From Accumulibacter sp. (GTDB lineage: Bacteria > Pseudomonadota > Gammaproteobacteria > Burkholderiales > Rhodocyclaceae): a DNA stretch of 38,662 nt. Both the position numbers and the translations under genes were made by a program. Below are positions 17,277 through 25,186 of the stretch, in pieces. The stretch covers positions 1-38,662 of the forward strand of contig NZ_JAPUVR010000080.1 in NCBI RefSeq assembly GCF_029255125.1, in the 5' to 3' direction. The notes beneath the pieces are model-generated. The model was not told the origin of the DNA. It saw only the letters and a list, made by a program, of their open reading frames with translations, and made no database searches. Within the stretch, counting starts at the first letter, position 1. The number at the start of each line of letters is the position of its first letter.

Positions 17277-17317
17277 AGCATAGCAGGTCTCTTGGCGGGG
17301 CGAACTGACGCACGTCA
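17277..17317 (-). promoter_or_regulatory. Candidate hox operon promoter with adjacent palindrome
   Basis: On the minus strand an extended -10 (TGC-TATGCT; the hexamer is at 17277-17282) lies 16 bases from a weak -35, TTCGCC (17299-17304). Immediately upstream sits TGACGCACGTCA (17306-17317), a perfect 5-bp inverted repeat around a 2-base centre, in a typical activator position. The predicted leader of hoxF would be about 50 bases. All of this is pattern matching; no regulator is identified. Confidence 0.35.
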
Positions 17318-17460
17318 ACGGTGGGCAGGAATGCGCGCAAGTCGCCCCCGGCGCGCTTCGCCTGATGCTCGGTCGGTCAGGGAAAAATCATGGCGCAATG
17401 CAGCAAATTTTCCGCTATGCTTCAATAGCCGGGGCGCGGCAGGCGCGGTGTTTGCCGGTA

Positions 17461-17491
17461 TTGACGACGGCTGGCTCGGGCCGCGTAGAGT
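17461..17491 (+). promoter_or_regulatory. Possible promoter of the MaoC-PTA fusion gene
   Basis: TTGACG at 17461-17466 matches five of six -35 positions; TAGAGT at 17486-17491 is a fair -10. The 19-base spacing is longer than ideal, so the call is weak. It would give a leader of about 70 bases. Confidence 0.3.
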
Positions 17492-17568
17492 GAAGCAGGC
17501 GGGTCCTGCGTAGGCGAACGCTGGGTGGTTTGCGGGCCGTCATGGACAGCATTTTTCGGAGCACGACC

Positions 17569-18987
17569 ATGCATTTTGAGACGTCCCTCGAATTCCTCGA
17601 AAGCCACACCTACGACGAGCTCAACCTCGGCGATACGTCGGCGCTGGTGCGCACACTGCGTCCTGAGGACGTCAAGCTGTTCGCCCTGATGTCGGGCGAC
17701 ATGAATCCTGCCCTGGCGAATACCGAATTCAGGCACAGCGGCCTGTTCCGCGACTTTATTGCGCATGGCATGTGGATCGCGTCCTTGCTGTCGACCATCC
17801 TCAGCACGCAGTTTCCTGGTCCGGGAACCGCGTTGATGGAGACCTCGCTGCAGTTTGCCCGGCCGGTGACGATCGGCGACACGATCACCTTCACGGTGAC
17901 GGTACGCCAGAAATTTGCCCATAACCACCACATCATTCTCGATTGCGTTGGGGCAAACCAGGACGGACTGGTCGTCGTCTCGGGCAGCGTCGAGGTGATG
18001 GCGCCGACCGAAAAAGTTCGCACCAAGCGCGCCGCACTGCCGGAAATCACCATCTCCGACAAGTATGCGCGCCTGCAGGTACTCGTGCAGCGCGCCGCAG
18101 GCCTGGCACCGATCGACATGGCCGTCGTTCACCCTTGCGACCGCGAGTCGCTGCGCGGTGCGCTGCTCGCCGCCGACGCCAAGCTGATCGACCCCATCCT
18201 GATCGGTCCCGAACAGAAGATTCGCGCTGTTGCCGAAGAGCACGGGCTGGACCTCGGGCCGCACCGCATTGTCGATGTCCGGCACAGCCACGACGCAGCG
18301 GCGATGGCCGTGACGCTGGTCCGCAGCGGCGACGCCGAAGCGCTGATGAAAGGCAGTCTGCACACCGACGAACTGATGGCCGAGGTCATTTCGCGCAGCG
18401 CCGGTCTGCGTACCGACCGCCGGATCAGCCATGTCTTCCTGATGGACGTGCCCACCTATCCGCGGCCGATCATGATCACCGACGCGGCGGTCAACATCAT
18501 GCCCAGCCTGCTTGAAAAGGTCGACATCATCCAGAACGCCATCGAACTGGCGCACGTCATCGGCGTTCCGGAACCCAAGGTTGCCATCCTCTCGGCGGTC
18601 GAGACGGTCAATCCCAAGATCCAGTCCACGCTCGACGCGGCGGCGCTGTGCAAGATGGCCGACCGCGGCCAGATCAAGGGCGGCCTGCTCGATGGGCCGC
18701 TGGCCTTCGACAACGCGGTTTCGCTGGTCGCCGCGAAGACCAAGGGAATCACCTCGGCGGTGGCCGGACGGGCCGACATCCTGGTCGTCCCCGACCTTGA
18801 GTCGGGCAACATGATCGCCAAGCAGCTCGAGTACCTGGCCAACGCACTGACCGCCGGCATCGTCCTCGGGGCGAGCGTGCCGATCGTCCTGACCAGCCGC
18901 GCCGACACCGCGGAAACGCGCATTGCCTCGTGCGTCATCGCCGCCTTGATGGCGCACGCCGCGCGCGTGCGCCTGAAAACGGCCTGA
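17569..18987 (+). CDS. Bifunctional enoyl-CoA hydratase (MaoC)/phosphate acetyltransferase fusion
   Basis: The 472-residue product joins a MaoC-type (R)-hydratase domain (about residues 10-150; MSGDMNPALANTEF and IAHGMWIASLLS contain the hot-dog hydratase signature) to a phosphate acetyl/butyryltransferase domain (about 165-470; DPILIGPEQKI, LMKGSLHTDELM, the MITDAAVNIMP segment and GNMIAKQLEYLANAL). Such fusions are annotated widely in proteobacteria. Acyl-phosphate formation from acyl-CoA and (R)-3-hydroxyacyl-CoA supply are expected activities, but the physiological substrate is not known from sequence. ATG 17569-17571 was chosen for its GGAG ribosome site and family N-terminus. It is divergent from hoxF. 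Confidence 0.92.
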   Translation: MHFETSLEFLESHTYDELNLGDTSALVRTLRPEDVKLFALMSGDMNPALANTEFRHSGLFRDFIAHGMWIASLLSTILSTQFPGPGTALMETSLQFARPVTIGDTITFTVTVRQKFAHNHHIILDCVGANQDGLVVVSGSVEVMAPTEKVRTKRAALPEITISDKYARLQVLVQRAAGLAPIDMAVVHPCDRESLRGALLAADAKLIDPILIGPEQKIRAVAEEHGLDLGPHRIVDVRHSHDAAAMAVTLVRSGDAEALMKGSLHTDELMAEVISRSAGLRTDRRISHVFLMDVPTYPRPIMITDAAVNIMPSLLEKVDIIQNAIELAHVIGVPEPKVAILSAVETVNPKIQSTLDAAALCKMADRGQIKGGLLDGPLAFDNAVSLVAAKTKGITSAVAGRADILVVPDLESGNMIAKQLEYLANALTAGIVLGASVPIVLTSRADTAETRIASCVIAALMAHAARVRLKTA

Positions 18988-18994
18988 GACGGCG

Positions 18995-19010
18995 GCCGCC
19001 GGCGGGCGGC
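18995..19010. terminator. GC hairpin between convergent genes
   Basis: GCCGCC (18995-19000) and GGCGGC (19005-19010) pair around a GGCG loop in the 24-bp gap between the convergent MaoC-PTA and MATE genes. There is no T-tract on either side, so termination is suggested by position only. Confidence 0.3.
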
Positions 19011-19011
19011 T

Positions 19012-20346
19012 TCAGGCGCTTGCGGCGCGCATCGCGCGGCGCAGCAGGGCGCCGAGGAGAATCGCCGCGAGCACCAGGCTGAGCAGCGAGGCAAGCCAGA
19101 AGCCGGCCACGCCGAGCGGCCGCGCGGCGTGAAAAGCCAGCCACCAGCCGCCGAGCAGACCGACGCCCCAGAAGCAGACCAGGTGCACGAACATCGGCAC
19201 GAAGGTGATCTTGTAGCCGCGCAGCGCGTGCGCCGCGATCGTCTGTACGGCGTCGAAAACCTGATAGACCGCGACATAGCCGAGCAGGCCGACGGCCACC
19301 GCGGACACCGCCGCGTCGTCGGTCCACACGCTGGTCACCGCCTCGGCGACCAGCCAGAGGAGGACGCCGAGCCCGGCCGAAAGACCACCGGCCCAGAGAA
19401 AGCCCGCCTTGATCGAGGCGTGCGCGCGCGCCCAATCGCGTCCTCCGGCCGCCTGAGCGACCTGCGCCAAGGTCGCGATCGCCAGCGCCAGCGGCAGCAT
19501 GTAGCACAGCGCCGCGAGGTTGGCGACGATGCGGTGACCGGCGACGACGGTCGCGCCGAGCTGCGCGACGAACAAGGCCATCAGCGTAAACGACGAGATC
19601 TCGACGAAGTTCGAGAAACCCATCGGCAGGCCGAGACGCAGGAGCTCGACCAGTGCTCGCAGACGCGGCAACTGCCAGCCGGCGAAAACGCGCAAGGGTC
19701 GCAGGCGTGCGCTGCCGCGTAGCGTGAGGCTGGCCGCGAAGAGCGAGAACCAGGCGACGGCGACGTTCGACCAACCGCAACCGAGCACGCCAAGCGGCGC
19801 ACCGCCGGCGCTCCCGGTGACCAGCAGCCAGGCGAGCAGCGCGTGCAGCAGCGTCGCCGCCAGACTGATGACGAGCAGCGGACGGGGATGGCCAAGCGCG
19901 TTGCAGAAGGCGTGAAACGTCCGGTAAAGCAAGACCGCGGGCAGACCGCCGGCGAGCAGCGCCAGGTAAGCGCGCGCCTTCTGCTCGACCGGCGGATCGA
20001 TACGCGAAAGCCCGAGCAGCAGGTCGGGGTAGAGCAGCAGACCGACTCCCGGCACGGCAAGAAACACCGCCAGCCAGAAGCCCTGCTGCAGCGCTGGCGC
20101 AATTTCCGCCGTGCGACCGGCGCCGTGCAGATGCGCGACGGTGGGCGCCACCGCCTGCAGGATGCCGACGAACGCAAAAACGACCGAAATGTAGACGCCG
20201 CCGCCGACCGCCACCGCCGCCAGGTCGTCGGTCCCGTAGTGACCGAGCAATGCCGTATCGATCACCATCATTCCCATCGACGCCAGTTGGGCGATCAGAA
20301 TCGGTGCCGCGTGCGCGACGATCAGGCGGGATTGTTGGGCGAGCAT
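19012..20346 (-). CDS. MATE-family multidrug efflux transporter
   Basis: MATE proteins export cationic drugs and metabolites across the inner membrane using a sodium or proton gradient. The 444-residue product has about twelve hydrophobic segments in two homologous halves. Family features include the N-terminal APILIAQLASMGMMVIDTALLGHYG segment, the GILQAVAPTVAHLHGAGR loop (NorM-type Q/G-rich signature) and the matching second-half TLAQVAQAAGGRDW. ATG 20344-20346 was chosen because the transporter fold starts there; the frame is open 55 codons further but with arginine-rich filler. No good ribosome site is seen. The substrate cannot be predicted. Confidence 0.93.
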   Translation of the reverse strand: MLAQQSRLIVAHAAPILIAQLASMGMMVIDTALLGHYGTDDLAAVAVGGGVYISVVFAFVGILQAVAPTVAHLHGAGRTAEIAPALQQGFWLAVFLAVPGVGLLLYPDLLLGLSRIDPPVEQKARAYLALLAGGLPAVLLYRTFHAFCNALGHPRPLLVISLAATLLHALLAWLLVTGSAGGAPLGVLGCGWSNVAVAWFSLFAASLTLRGSARLRPLRVFAGWQLPRLRALVELLRLGLPMGFSNFVEISSFTLMALFVAQLGATVVAGHRIVANLAALCYMLPLALAIATLAQVAQAAGGRDWARAHASIKAGFLWAGGLSAGLGVLLWLVAEAVTSVWTDDAAVSAVAVGLLGYVAVYQVFDAVQTIAAHALRGYKITFVPMFVHLVCFWGVGLLGGWWLAFHAARPLGVAGFWLASLLSLVLAAILLGALLRRAMRAASA

Positions 20347-20535
20347 GGCCGGAGGAAAACGTGGAAGCGCGCGCAGCGTAACCGATTTCGCTCGCCGGCG
20401 TGGTCTCGAAGTCGATCCTGGCAGGGCAGGTCGCGCCTGCTGGACGCGGTGGCGCGCATCCGGCGGAGCAAGCGCCGAACTGAAAAAGGAATTCTCATAC
20501 CCTATCGGCAACCGCCAACCGGTACGCCAACATGC

Positions 20536-20808
20536 TCATGCCTCCTCGCCAGGCCAGATTTCCCGATGAAGCGACTCCAGATCGAGACTGTTCGCGCCGG
20601 CCAGGAAGCCTTGACGATAGGCGTTCTTGCGGGCGATGTCGGCGAATCGTTCGGCGGCGAAATCATTAGCTGCGATGTAGACTTGGCCTTGGCTCTGCAG
20701 ATCGCCCCGGCTGGCGGCGAACTCGTCGTATACCGAGGCAATTCGCTGCAGTCTTTCTCGTTTGCTCGACTTCCGCTTGGAATCAACCTCGCCCTGGTTG
20801 CCTGCCAT
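20536..20808 (-). CDS. Small hypothetical protein, 90 residues
   Basis: ATG 20806-20808 is preceded by GGAG seven bases upstream (GGAGAACCTGG). The product is soluble, with a lysine/arginine-rich start (VDSKRKSSKRERLQ) followed by an amphipathic stretch containing IASVYDEFAASRG, AANDFAAERFADIARKNAY and an acidic end LHREIWPGEEA. I do not recognise the family. It is on the same strand as the MATE gene, 189 bp upstream of it. The upstream continuation of the frame is not protein-like. Support is the ribosome site, length and amino-acid composition. Confidence 0.55.
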   Translation of the reverse strand: MAGNQGEVDSKRKSSKRERLQRIASVYDEFAASRGDLQSQGQVYIAANDFAAERFADIARKNAYRQGFLAGANSLDLESLHREIWPGEEA

Positions 20809-21252
20809 CCAGGTTCTCCAACGCAATGTCCGGCTTGTTCGGGGTCGTTGCCGATCGCGCCGGAAAGCGTGGGGATTGCGGGGAAGTGCTTCCGGCCAGT
20901 GGCCTGCAGTGGTCCGTCGCGACGCCAGCGGATTCTCGAAGCTCATGGGCTTTGGCACCGGTGCCTGGGTTGCTTCTCCTTTTCCTGGCGACTGTTCCAT
21001 TTGTTCTATCGATTGACGTTATCGCCGAACGTGTGGTGTCGAGGATGCTGATCTGCTTCTTTGCGTTCAACCCTGCCGGCCCACAGCGATACGTGCGCAA
21101 CGATGAAACGCGCTGGCGGGGCTCGCGCGCCAGGCTTTGCTTCCTGCGCAAGCGGGCGCCGTCGTCGTTGTGCCGTCCGACATGCCTGATGGTCGCGTGG
21201 GTCGAGTCCGACGGCATGCTGAGGTAGCCTGCTCTGCAGGCGGCGGCCGAGC
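20809..21252. other. Intergenic region, no supported gene
   Basis: The 444 bp between the small hypothetical gene and the acyltransferase contain several open frames on both strands, but none has a ribosome site with protein-like composition. Nothing resembling an insertion sequence end, tRNA or repeat was seen. It may be decayed coding sequence. Confidence 0.5.
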
Positions 21253-22347
21253 TCAGCGGCGGCGTCGGCTGAACGCAAGCACTGCGCAGCCAACGGCCGA
21301 CAGTCGTTGGCTGCGGCGTTCGACGAGCTGGTAGAAGCCCGCGCCGGCAGCAACGCTGGCCAGCCAGGCAAGGATCATGGCGAGCAGTCCGAGCCAGGGA
21401 TGATGCGGAGCGAAGCGGGTAAAGGCGCCGCTGATTACCAGGCAGACCGGGAAGTGAATCAGAAACACCGAGTACGAGATCGTGCCGAGGAATCTGATCG
21501 CCTGCGATTCCGGCCAACGGACGCGGTAGCGGCGAGCGACAGCAAGCGTCAAGGCGACGACAAAGGCGACTGCGATCCGCCAGCGGAAGTCGAGCACCAG
21601 CGCGCCGGCGACCGCGGTGCCGACCAGCAAAAGCCACCACCATGGTCGTGTGGAAGTGGCGGTCCAATAGGCGAGTGCGCCCAACGCGTAGGCGCCAAAG
21701 AAGTACGGAGCCCACGCGTCCAAGTAGGCCACGCGGTTGAAGTAGTACAGCGAGGCGAAGGCCAGCGCAGCGGTCAGCGCGAGTGTGGCGCGTTCGGCTG
21801 CCGCGCCGTCGCCCGCGACGCCGCGGGCGACCCAGAGGACGGCCAGGAATAGCGTGAACAATTGCACGGCGATCGAGACGAACCAGACGCCGGCGGAGAG
21901 CCCATCGTAACCAAGAATGTCCTGCAGCAGCAGCAGGTGCGCTGCAATCTGTGGCCAGGTGGGCGAATCCGGGATCGAATGATGGCTCATCAGCGCACGT
22001 GCCAGCGCCGAGCATCCGATGGCCAGCACGATCGCCACCATGCAAGGTGGCACCAGTCTGAGATAGCGATCCCACAAGAGCGGGCCAAGCGGCCGCTGGG
22101 TCAGTGCGCCGCCGGGTGCAACGGATTGCGCGGCAAGAAAGCCGCTGACGACGAGGAATATCTGCACCGCTAGGCGTGCATGCGCGCTGAGCCAGGAGAA
22201 AAGGCCTGGTGCCAGGCTGTGCGCGTAGTCGGAGAGCGGCCCGTAAAACGCCAGATGATGCAGCACGATCAATTGCGTTCCCACCATCTTCATGGCGTCG
22301 ATCAGGGGCAACTGCGCTTGCGGGGATGTGCTCGTCAGGGCGTTCAT
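21253..22347 (-). CDS. Membrane acyltransferase, acyltransferase-3 family
   Basis: Acyltransferase-3 (OafA/NolL-like) proteins are multi-span inner-membrane enzymes that acylate sugars or other cell-surface components. The 364-residue product has the first-helix signature LIDAMKMVGTQLIVLHHLAFYG with the paired histidines, the RLAVQIFLVVSGFLAAQS segment, the RYLRLVPPCMVAI motif and the late ISYSVFLIHFPVCLVI helix with its conserved histidine. About ten hydrophobic spans are visible. The start is ATG 22345-22347; it has no Shine-Dalgarno and is directly preceded by a strong hairpin (22354-22390). A TTG 25 codons upstream is the alternative. The acceptor substrate is unknown and there is no polysaccharide cluster nearby. 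Confidence 0.88.
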   Translation of the reverse strand: MNALTSTSPQAQLPLIDAMKMVGTQLIVLHHLAFYGPLSDYAHSLAPGLFSWLSAHARLAVQIFLVVSGFLAAQSVAPGGALTQRPLGPLLWDRYLRLVPPCMVAIVLAIGCSALARALMSHHSIPDSPTWPQIAAHLLLLQDILGYDGLSAGVWFVSIAVQLFTLFLAVLWVARGVAGDGAAAERATLALTAALAFASLYYFNRVAYLDAWAPYFFGAYALGALAYWTATSTRPWWWLLLVGTAVAGALVLDFRWRIAVAFVVALTLAVARRYRVRWPESQAIRFLGTISYSVFLIHFPVCLVISGAFTRFAPHHPWLGLLAMILAWLASVAAGAGFYQLVERRSQRLSAVGCAVLAFSRRRR

Positions 22348-22727
22348 CAGGGTTGCACGCGAGCTTGCCGTGGCTCGGCAAGAGCGTGCATCGACAGGGG
22401 TGGAGAGGCTACTCTCTGGCAAGCTGCTCGTGCGCTCAGGATTTCTGGTGCGGCCGCGGCCACCGTTGGCGCCAGTGTCGCGGCAGATCGATCACCGACC
22501 TCCCCCCGCAAATCGACCCCAGAGAGCGAGCGCCGTTTGTTTGGACAGCAAAGGCTCTTTCTAAGTGGAGCCCTGCCAGTTCCGGCCGGCCGACCGGTGA
22601 TGCGGTTGCTCTTGACCTTCCAGGATTTCATTTGAATCGGATAGTCCTCGGTGGATCTGGTCGGCGCAGGAACGCGCGCTGGTCAAAGCGCCAGACTTGT
22701 CCACGGCCGGCGGCCCGGCGGCTGCTC
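22348..22727. other. Intergenic region between acyltransferase and acr3
   Basis: These 380 bp contain the hairpin at 22354-22390 and GC-rich symmetric sequence just past the acr3 stop, around 22701-22722, without a T-run. I see no credible gene on either strand. Confidence 0.55.
22354..22390 (-). other. Two-tier hairpin just upstream of the acyltransferase start
   Basis: CTTGCCG (22364-22370) and CGGCAAG (22376-22382) form a perfect 7-bp stem around TGGCT. Outside it TGCACGC (22354-22360) pairs with GCGTGCA (22384-22390), with bulges of 3 and 1 base. In the transcript the structure ends seven bases before the acyltransferase ATG and would occupy the ribosome-binding region. Confidence 0.6.
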
Positions 22728-23789
22728 TTAGCGCCTTTGTGCCGGTTCACCAGCGAAGTGGCGCTCGCGCAGCCAAAGCGAAACTCTGACCAGGCCGATC
22801 ATCACGGGTACTTCGACCAGCGGGCCGATGACGGCGGCGAAGGCGGCGCCCGAATTGATACCGTAAACGGCGACCGCGACGGCGATCGCCAGTTCGAAGT
22901 TGTTACTGGCGGCCGTGAAGGAGAGGGTGGCGCATTTTCCGTAACCGGCGCCGACCTTGCGGCTCATGTAGAAGGAAATCAGGAACATCAGGACGAAATA
23001 GATGAGCAGCGGCAGGGCGATGCGCACCACGTCGAGTGGGATGGTGATGATCAGCTTGCCCTTCAGGCTGAACATGACGACGATGGTGAACAGCAGCGCG
23101 ATGAGCGTGAGCGGACTGATCCGTGCCACGAACTGCTGGTGATACCACTCCTTCGAGACGAAGCGCAGCATGATCACTCGCGTCATGACGCCGGCAATAC
23201 ACGGGATTCCGAGGTAGATGAAGACGCTCTCGGCGATCTGCCCCAGCGAGACGTCTACGACGGAACCGGAGAGACCGAACAGCGGTGGCAGCACGGTGAC
23301 GAAGATCCAGGCATAGACGCTGTAGAAGAGCACCTGGAAGATCGAGTTGAAAGCGACGAGCCCGGCGGCGTACTCGGTCGAGCCTTGCGCGACTTCGTTC
23401 CAGACGATGACCATGGCGATGCAGCGCGCAAGGCCGATCATGATCAGACCGACCATGTATTCGGGTTTGTCGGGGAGGAAGACGATGGCCAGCGCGAACA
23501 TCAGCAGCGGTCCGACGATCCAGTTCTGAATCAGCGACAGCGCGAGGACTCGGCGGTCGACGAAGACGTCGGGCAGTTCCTCGTAGCGCACCTTGGCGAA
23601 GGGCGGGTACATCATCAGGATCAGGCCAAGAGCGATCGGGATGTTGGTCGTGCCAAGCTGGAAGGAGTTGATCAGGTCCTCGACGCCGGGAACGTAGAAG
23701 CCCAGGCCGACACCGAGCGTCATCGCAGCGAAGATCCAGACCGTCAGGTAGCGGTCGAGGAAGGAGAGTTTCCTGCTCACGGTGCCCAT
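22728..23789 (-). CDS. acr3: Arsenite efflux permease Acr3
   Basis: Acr3 (BART superfamily) extrudes arsenite across the inner membrane using the proton motive force. The 353-residue product has about ten membrane segments. The essential cysteine lies in the [13 protein letters not shown] helix (Cys123), matching the conserved ARC motif of the family; other signatures are [43 protein letters not shown] and [20 protein letters not shown] 23787-23789 has GGAG upstream. It is divergent from gapdh-arsJ and shares overlapping promoters with it. No arsR or arsC lies beside it. Confidence 0.96.
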   Translation of the reverse strand: MGTVSRKLSFLDRYLTVWIFAAMTLGVGLGFYVPGVEDLINSFQLGTTNIPIALGLILMMYPPFAKVRYEELPDVFVDRRVLALSLIQNWIVGPLLMFALAIVFLPDKPEYMVGLIMIGLARCIAMVIVWNEVAQGSTEYAAGLVAFNSIFQVLFYSVYAWIFVTVLPPLFGLSGSVVDVSLGQIAESVFIYLGIPCIAGVMTRVIMLRFVSKEWYHQQFVARISPLTLIALLFTIVVMFSLKGKLIITIPLDVVRIALPLLIYFVLMFLISFYMSRKVGAGYGKCATLSFTAASNNFELAIAVAVAVYGINSGAAFAAVIGPLVEVPVMIGLVRVSLWLRERHFAGEPAQRR

Positions 23790-23861
23790 CTCATGCTCCG
23801 GCTGCGAGGTTTCGTCGATCGATCATCCGCGGGCGCGAGTAGCGCCGCCTTCGCCTGCCGT

Positions 23862-23882
23862 CCCGCCAGGAAAAAAGGCGGG
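23862..23882 (-). other. Hairpin in the acr3 leader
   Basis: CCCGCC (23862-23867) and GGCGGG (23877-23882) pair around a 9-base loop that reads TTTTTTCCT in the acr3 transcript. It lies in the predicted 165-base acr3 leader. The T-run is in the loop, so it is not an intrinsic terminator. Confidence 0.4.
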
Positions 23883-23947
23883 TGGCCGGCTGATCGGGGG
23901 CTGATCGCGCAATGGCTGTTGCCTTGCGATGGCGGCGGCGAAACGGG

Positions 23948-23976
23948 TTTACAAAATTCGATGATTCTAGCAATAT
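23948..23976 (+). promoter_or_regulatory. Promoter of gapdh-arsJ
   Basis: TTTACA (23948-23953) and CAATAT (23971-23976) are separated by 17 bases in the AT-rich centre of the divergent region; TATAAA overlaps three bases further. The predicted leader is about 90 bases. It overlaps the acr3 promoter on the other strand, so one repressor could control both. Confidence 0.5.
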
Positions 23977-23991
23977 AAAAATGTTTAGCAA
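23964..23991 (-). promoter_or_regulatory. Promoter of acr3
   Basis: Read on the minus strand, TTGCTA (23986-23991) and TAGAAT (23964-23969) are spaced by 16 bases, a good sigma-70 match. TAGCAA occurs twice on the plus strand 18 bases apart (23968-23973 and 23986-23991). An ArsR-type operator would be expected here, but no clear ArsR box is recognised. Confidence 0.55.
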
Positions 23992-24072
23992 AGGAGCGTT
24001 GCGCGATACGTTGCTATTTTCGGCTCGCTGGCTGTCCAGTCGAGCGCCACTTATCCTTGGGAGGAACGAGAA

Positions 24073-25083
24073 ATGACGGTGAGGGTTGGCATCAATGGTT
24101 TCGGTCGGATCGGCCGGTTGGCGCTGCGCGCGGCGTGGGAGTGGCCGGAACTCGAGTTCGTGCACATCAATGAGCCCAACGGTCCGGTCGATGCGGCCGC
24201 TTTGCTGCTCGAGTTCGACTCGGTGCATCGTCGCTGGTCGCACGAAGTCGGCGTGAGCAACGGACAGATGGTGATCGACGGCAAGACGATCGGCTACAGC
24301 ACGGCAAAAGATGTCGCGGGGGGGCCGTGGGGCGAGGCTGGGGTGGACATCGTGCTCGAGGCGAGCGGCAAGTGGCGTACCGTCGACCAGCTTTCGCCTT
24401 ATCTGGCGGCGGGCGTCAAGAAGGTGATCGTTGCCGCTCCGGTGAAGGGTGGCGATACGCTGAACATCGTCATGGGCGTCAATGATCAGCTCTACGATCC
24501 GGCGCGCGACCACATCGTTACCGCGGCCTCATGCACCACCAATTGTCTGGCTCCGGTGGTCAAAGTGGTGCACGAGGCGATCGGAATCTCGCACGGGCTG
24601 ATCACTACGATCCATAGTTCGACCAACACGCAGAGCGTGCACGACCAGATGCACAAGGACTTGCGCCGTGCGCGCGCCTCGAGTCTGTCGCTGGTGCCGA
24701 CGACGACCGGTTCGGCGACGGCGATCGCGCTGATCTTTCCCGAGCTGAAAGGCAAGCTCGACGGACACGCGGTACGCGTGCCGCTGCTCAATGCCTCGCT
24801 GACCGACTGCGTTTTCGAGATGCAGCGCCCGACGAGCGTCGAGGAGGTCAACGGTCTGTTGAAAGCCGCCGCCGAGGGGGCGCTGAAGGGCATCCTGGGT
24901 TTCGAGGAGCGGCCGCTGGTGTCGATGGATTACAGTGGCGATGCGCGTTCGTCGATCGTCGATGCGGCGCATACGCTGGTGATCAACGGCACGCTGGTCA
25001 AGATTTACGCCTGGTACGACAACGAGTGGGGTTATGCCAACCGCTATGTCGAACTGGCGCGCAAGCTCGCTGCTTCGTTGTAA
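24073..25083 (+). CDS. Arsenic-associated glyceraldehyde-3-phosphate dehydrogenase
   Basis: In ArsJ-linked systems this GAPDH uses arsenate in place of phosphate and forms unstable 1-arseno-3-phosphoglycerate for export by ArsJ. The 336-residue product has the NAD-binding start [16 protein letters not shown], the catalytic motif [10 protein letters not shown] (Cys154), the catalytic His181 in TIHSSTNTQ, the HKDLRRARA segment and the C-terminal [16 protein letters not shown]. The N-terminal segment [13 protein letters not shown] is like that of the ars-linked subgroup. GGGAGG upstream gives a clear ribosome site. ArsJ follows 103 bp downstream on the same strand, and acr3 is divergent; this context, more than the sequence itself, sets the arsenic role. 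Confidence 0.93.
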   Translation: MTVRVGINGFGRIGRLALRAAWEWPELEFVHINEPNGPVDAAALLLEFDSVHRRWSHEVGVSNGQMVIDGKTIGYSTAKDVAGGPWGEAGVDIVLEASGKWRTVDQLSPYLAAGVKKVIVAAPVKGGDTLNIVMGVNDQLYDPARDHIVTAASCTTNCLAPVVKVVHEAIGISHGLITTIHSSTNTQSVHDQMHKDLRRARASSLSLVPTTTGSATAIALIFPELKGKLDGHAVRVPLLNASLTDCVFEMQRPTSVEEVNGLLKAAAEGALKGILGFEERPLVSMDYSGDARSSIVDAAHTLVINGTLVKIYAWYDNEWGYANRYVELARKLAASL

Positions 25084-25186
25084 GCGGCGTTGCGCAGGCG
25101 CTGCCGCGAGCGCGACGCAGCATATGGCGGGCGACGGTAGCGGCGGCGCGCATCCATAGCTGAGAGGAGGGAGAGGGAGGGGAACC

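Larger units (their letters stand above)
17218..17568. other. Divergent intergenic region hoxF / MaoC-PTA gene
   Basis: No gene is supported in these 351 bp. The region holds the candidate hox promoter near hoxF and a possible plus-strand promoter at 17461-17491 (TTGACG, 19 bases, TAGAGT). It contains an AT-richer patch around 17390-17430. Confidence 0.6.

Noticed and set aside
12512-17283. Long plus-strand frames opposite hoxH, hoxU and hoxF (up to 622 codons)
   Set aside because: They are antisense shadows; the minus-strand proteins carry full catalytic motifs and the shadows match no family.
20826-21227. A 133-codon plus-strand frame with one hydrophobic stretch
   Set aside because: There is no ribosome site, the composition is scrambled, and no family resemblance was seen.
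22209-23978. A 589-codon plus-strand frame opposite acr3
   Set aside because: It is Asp/Gln/His-rich antisense of a membrane protein, with no recognisable domain.
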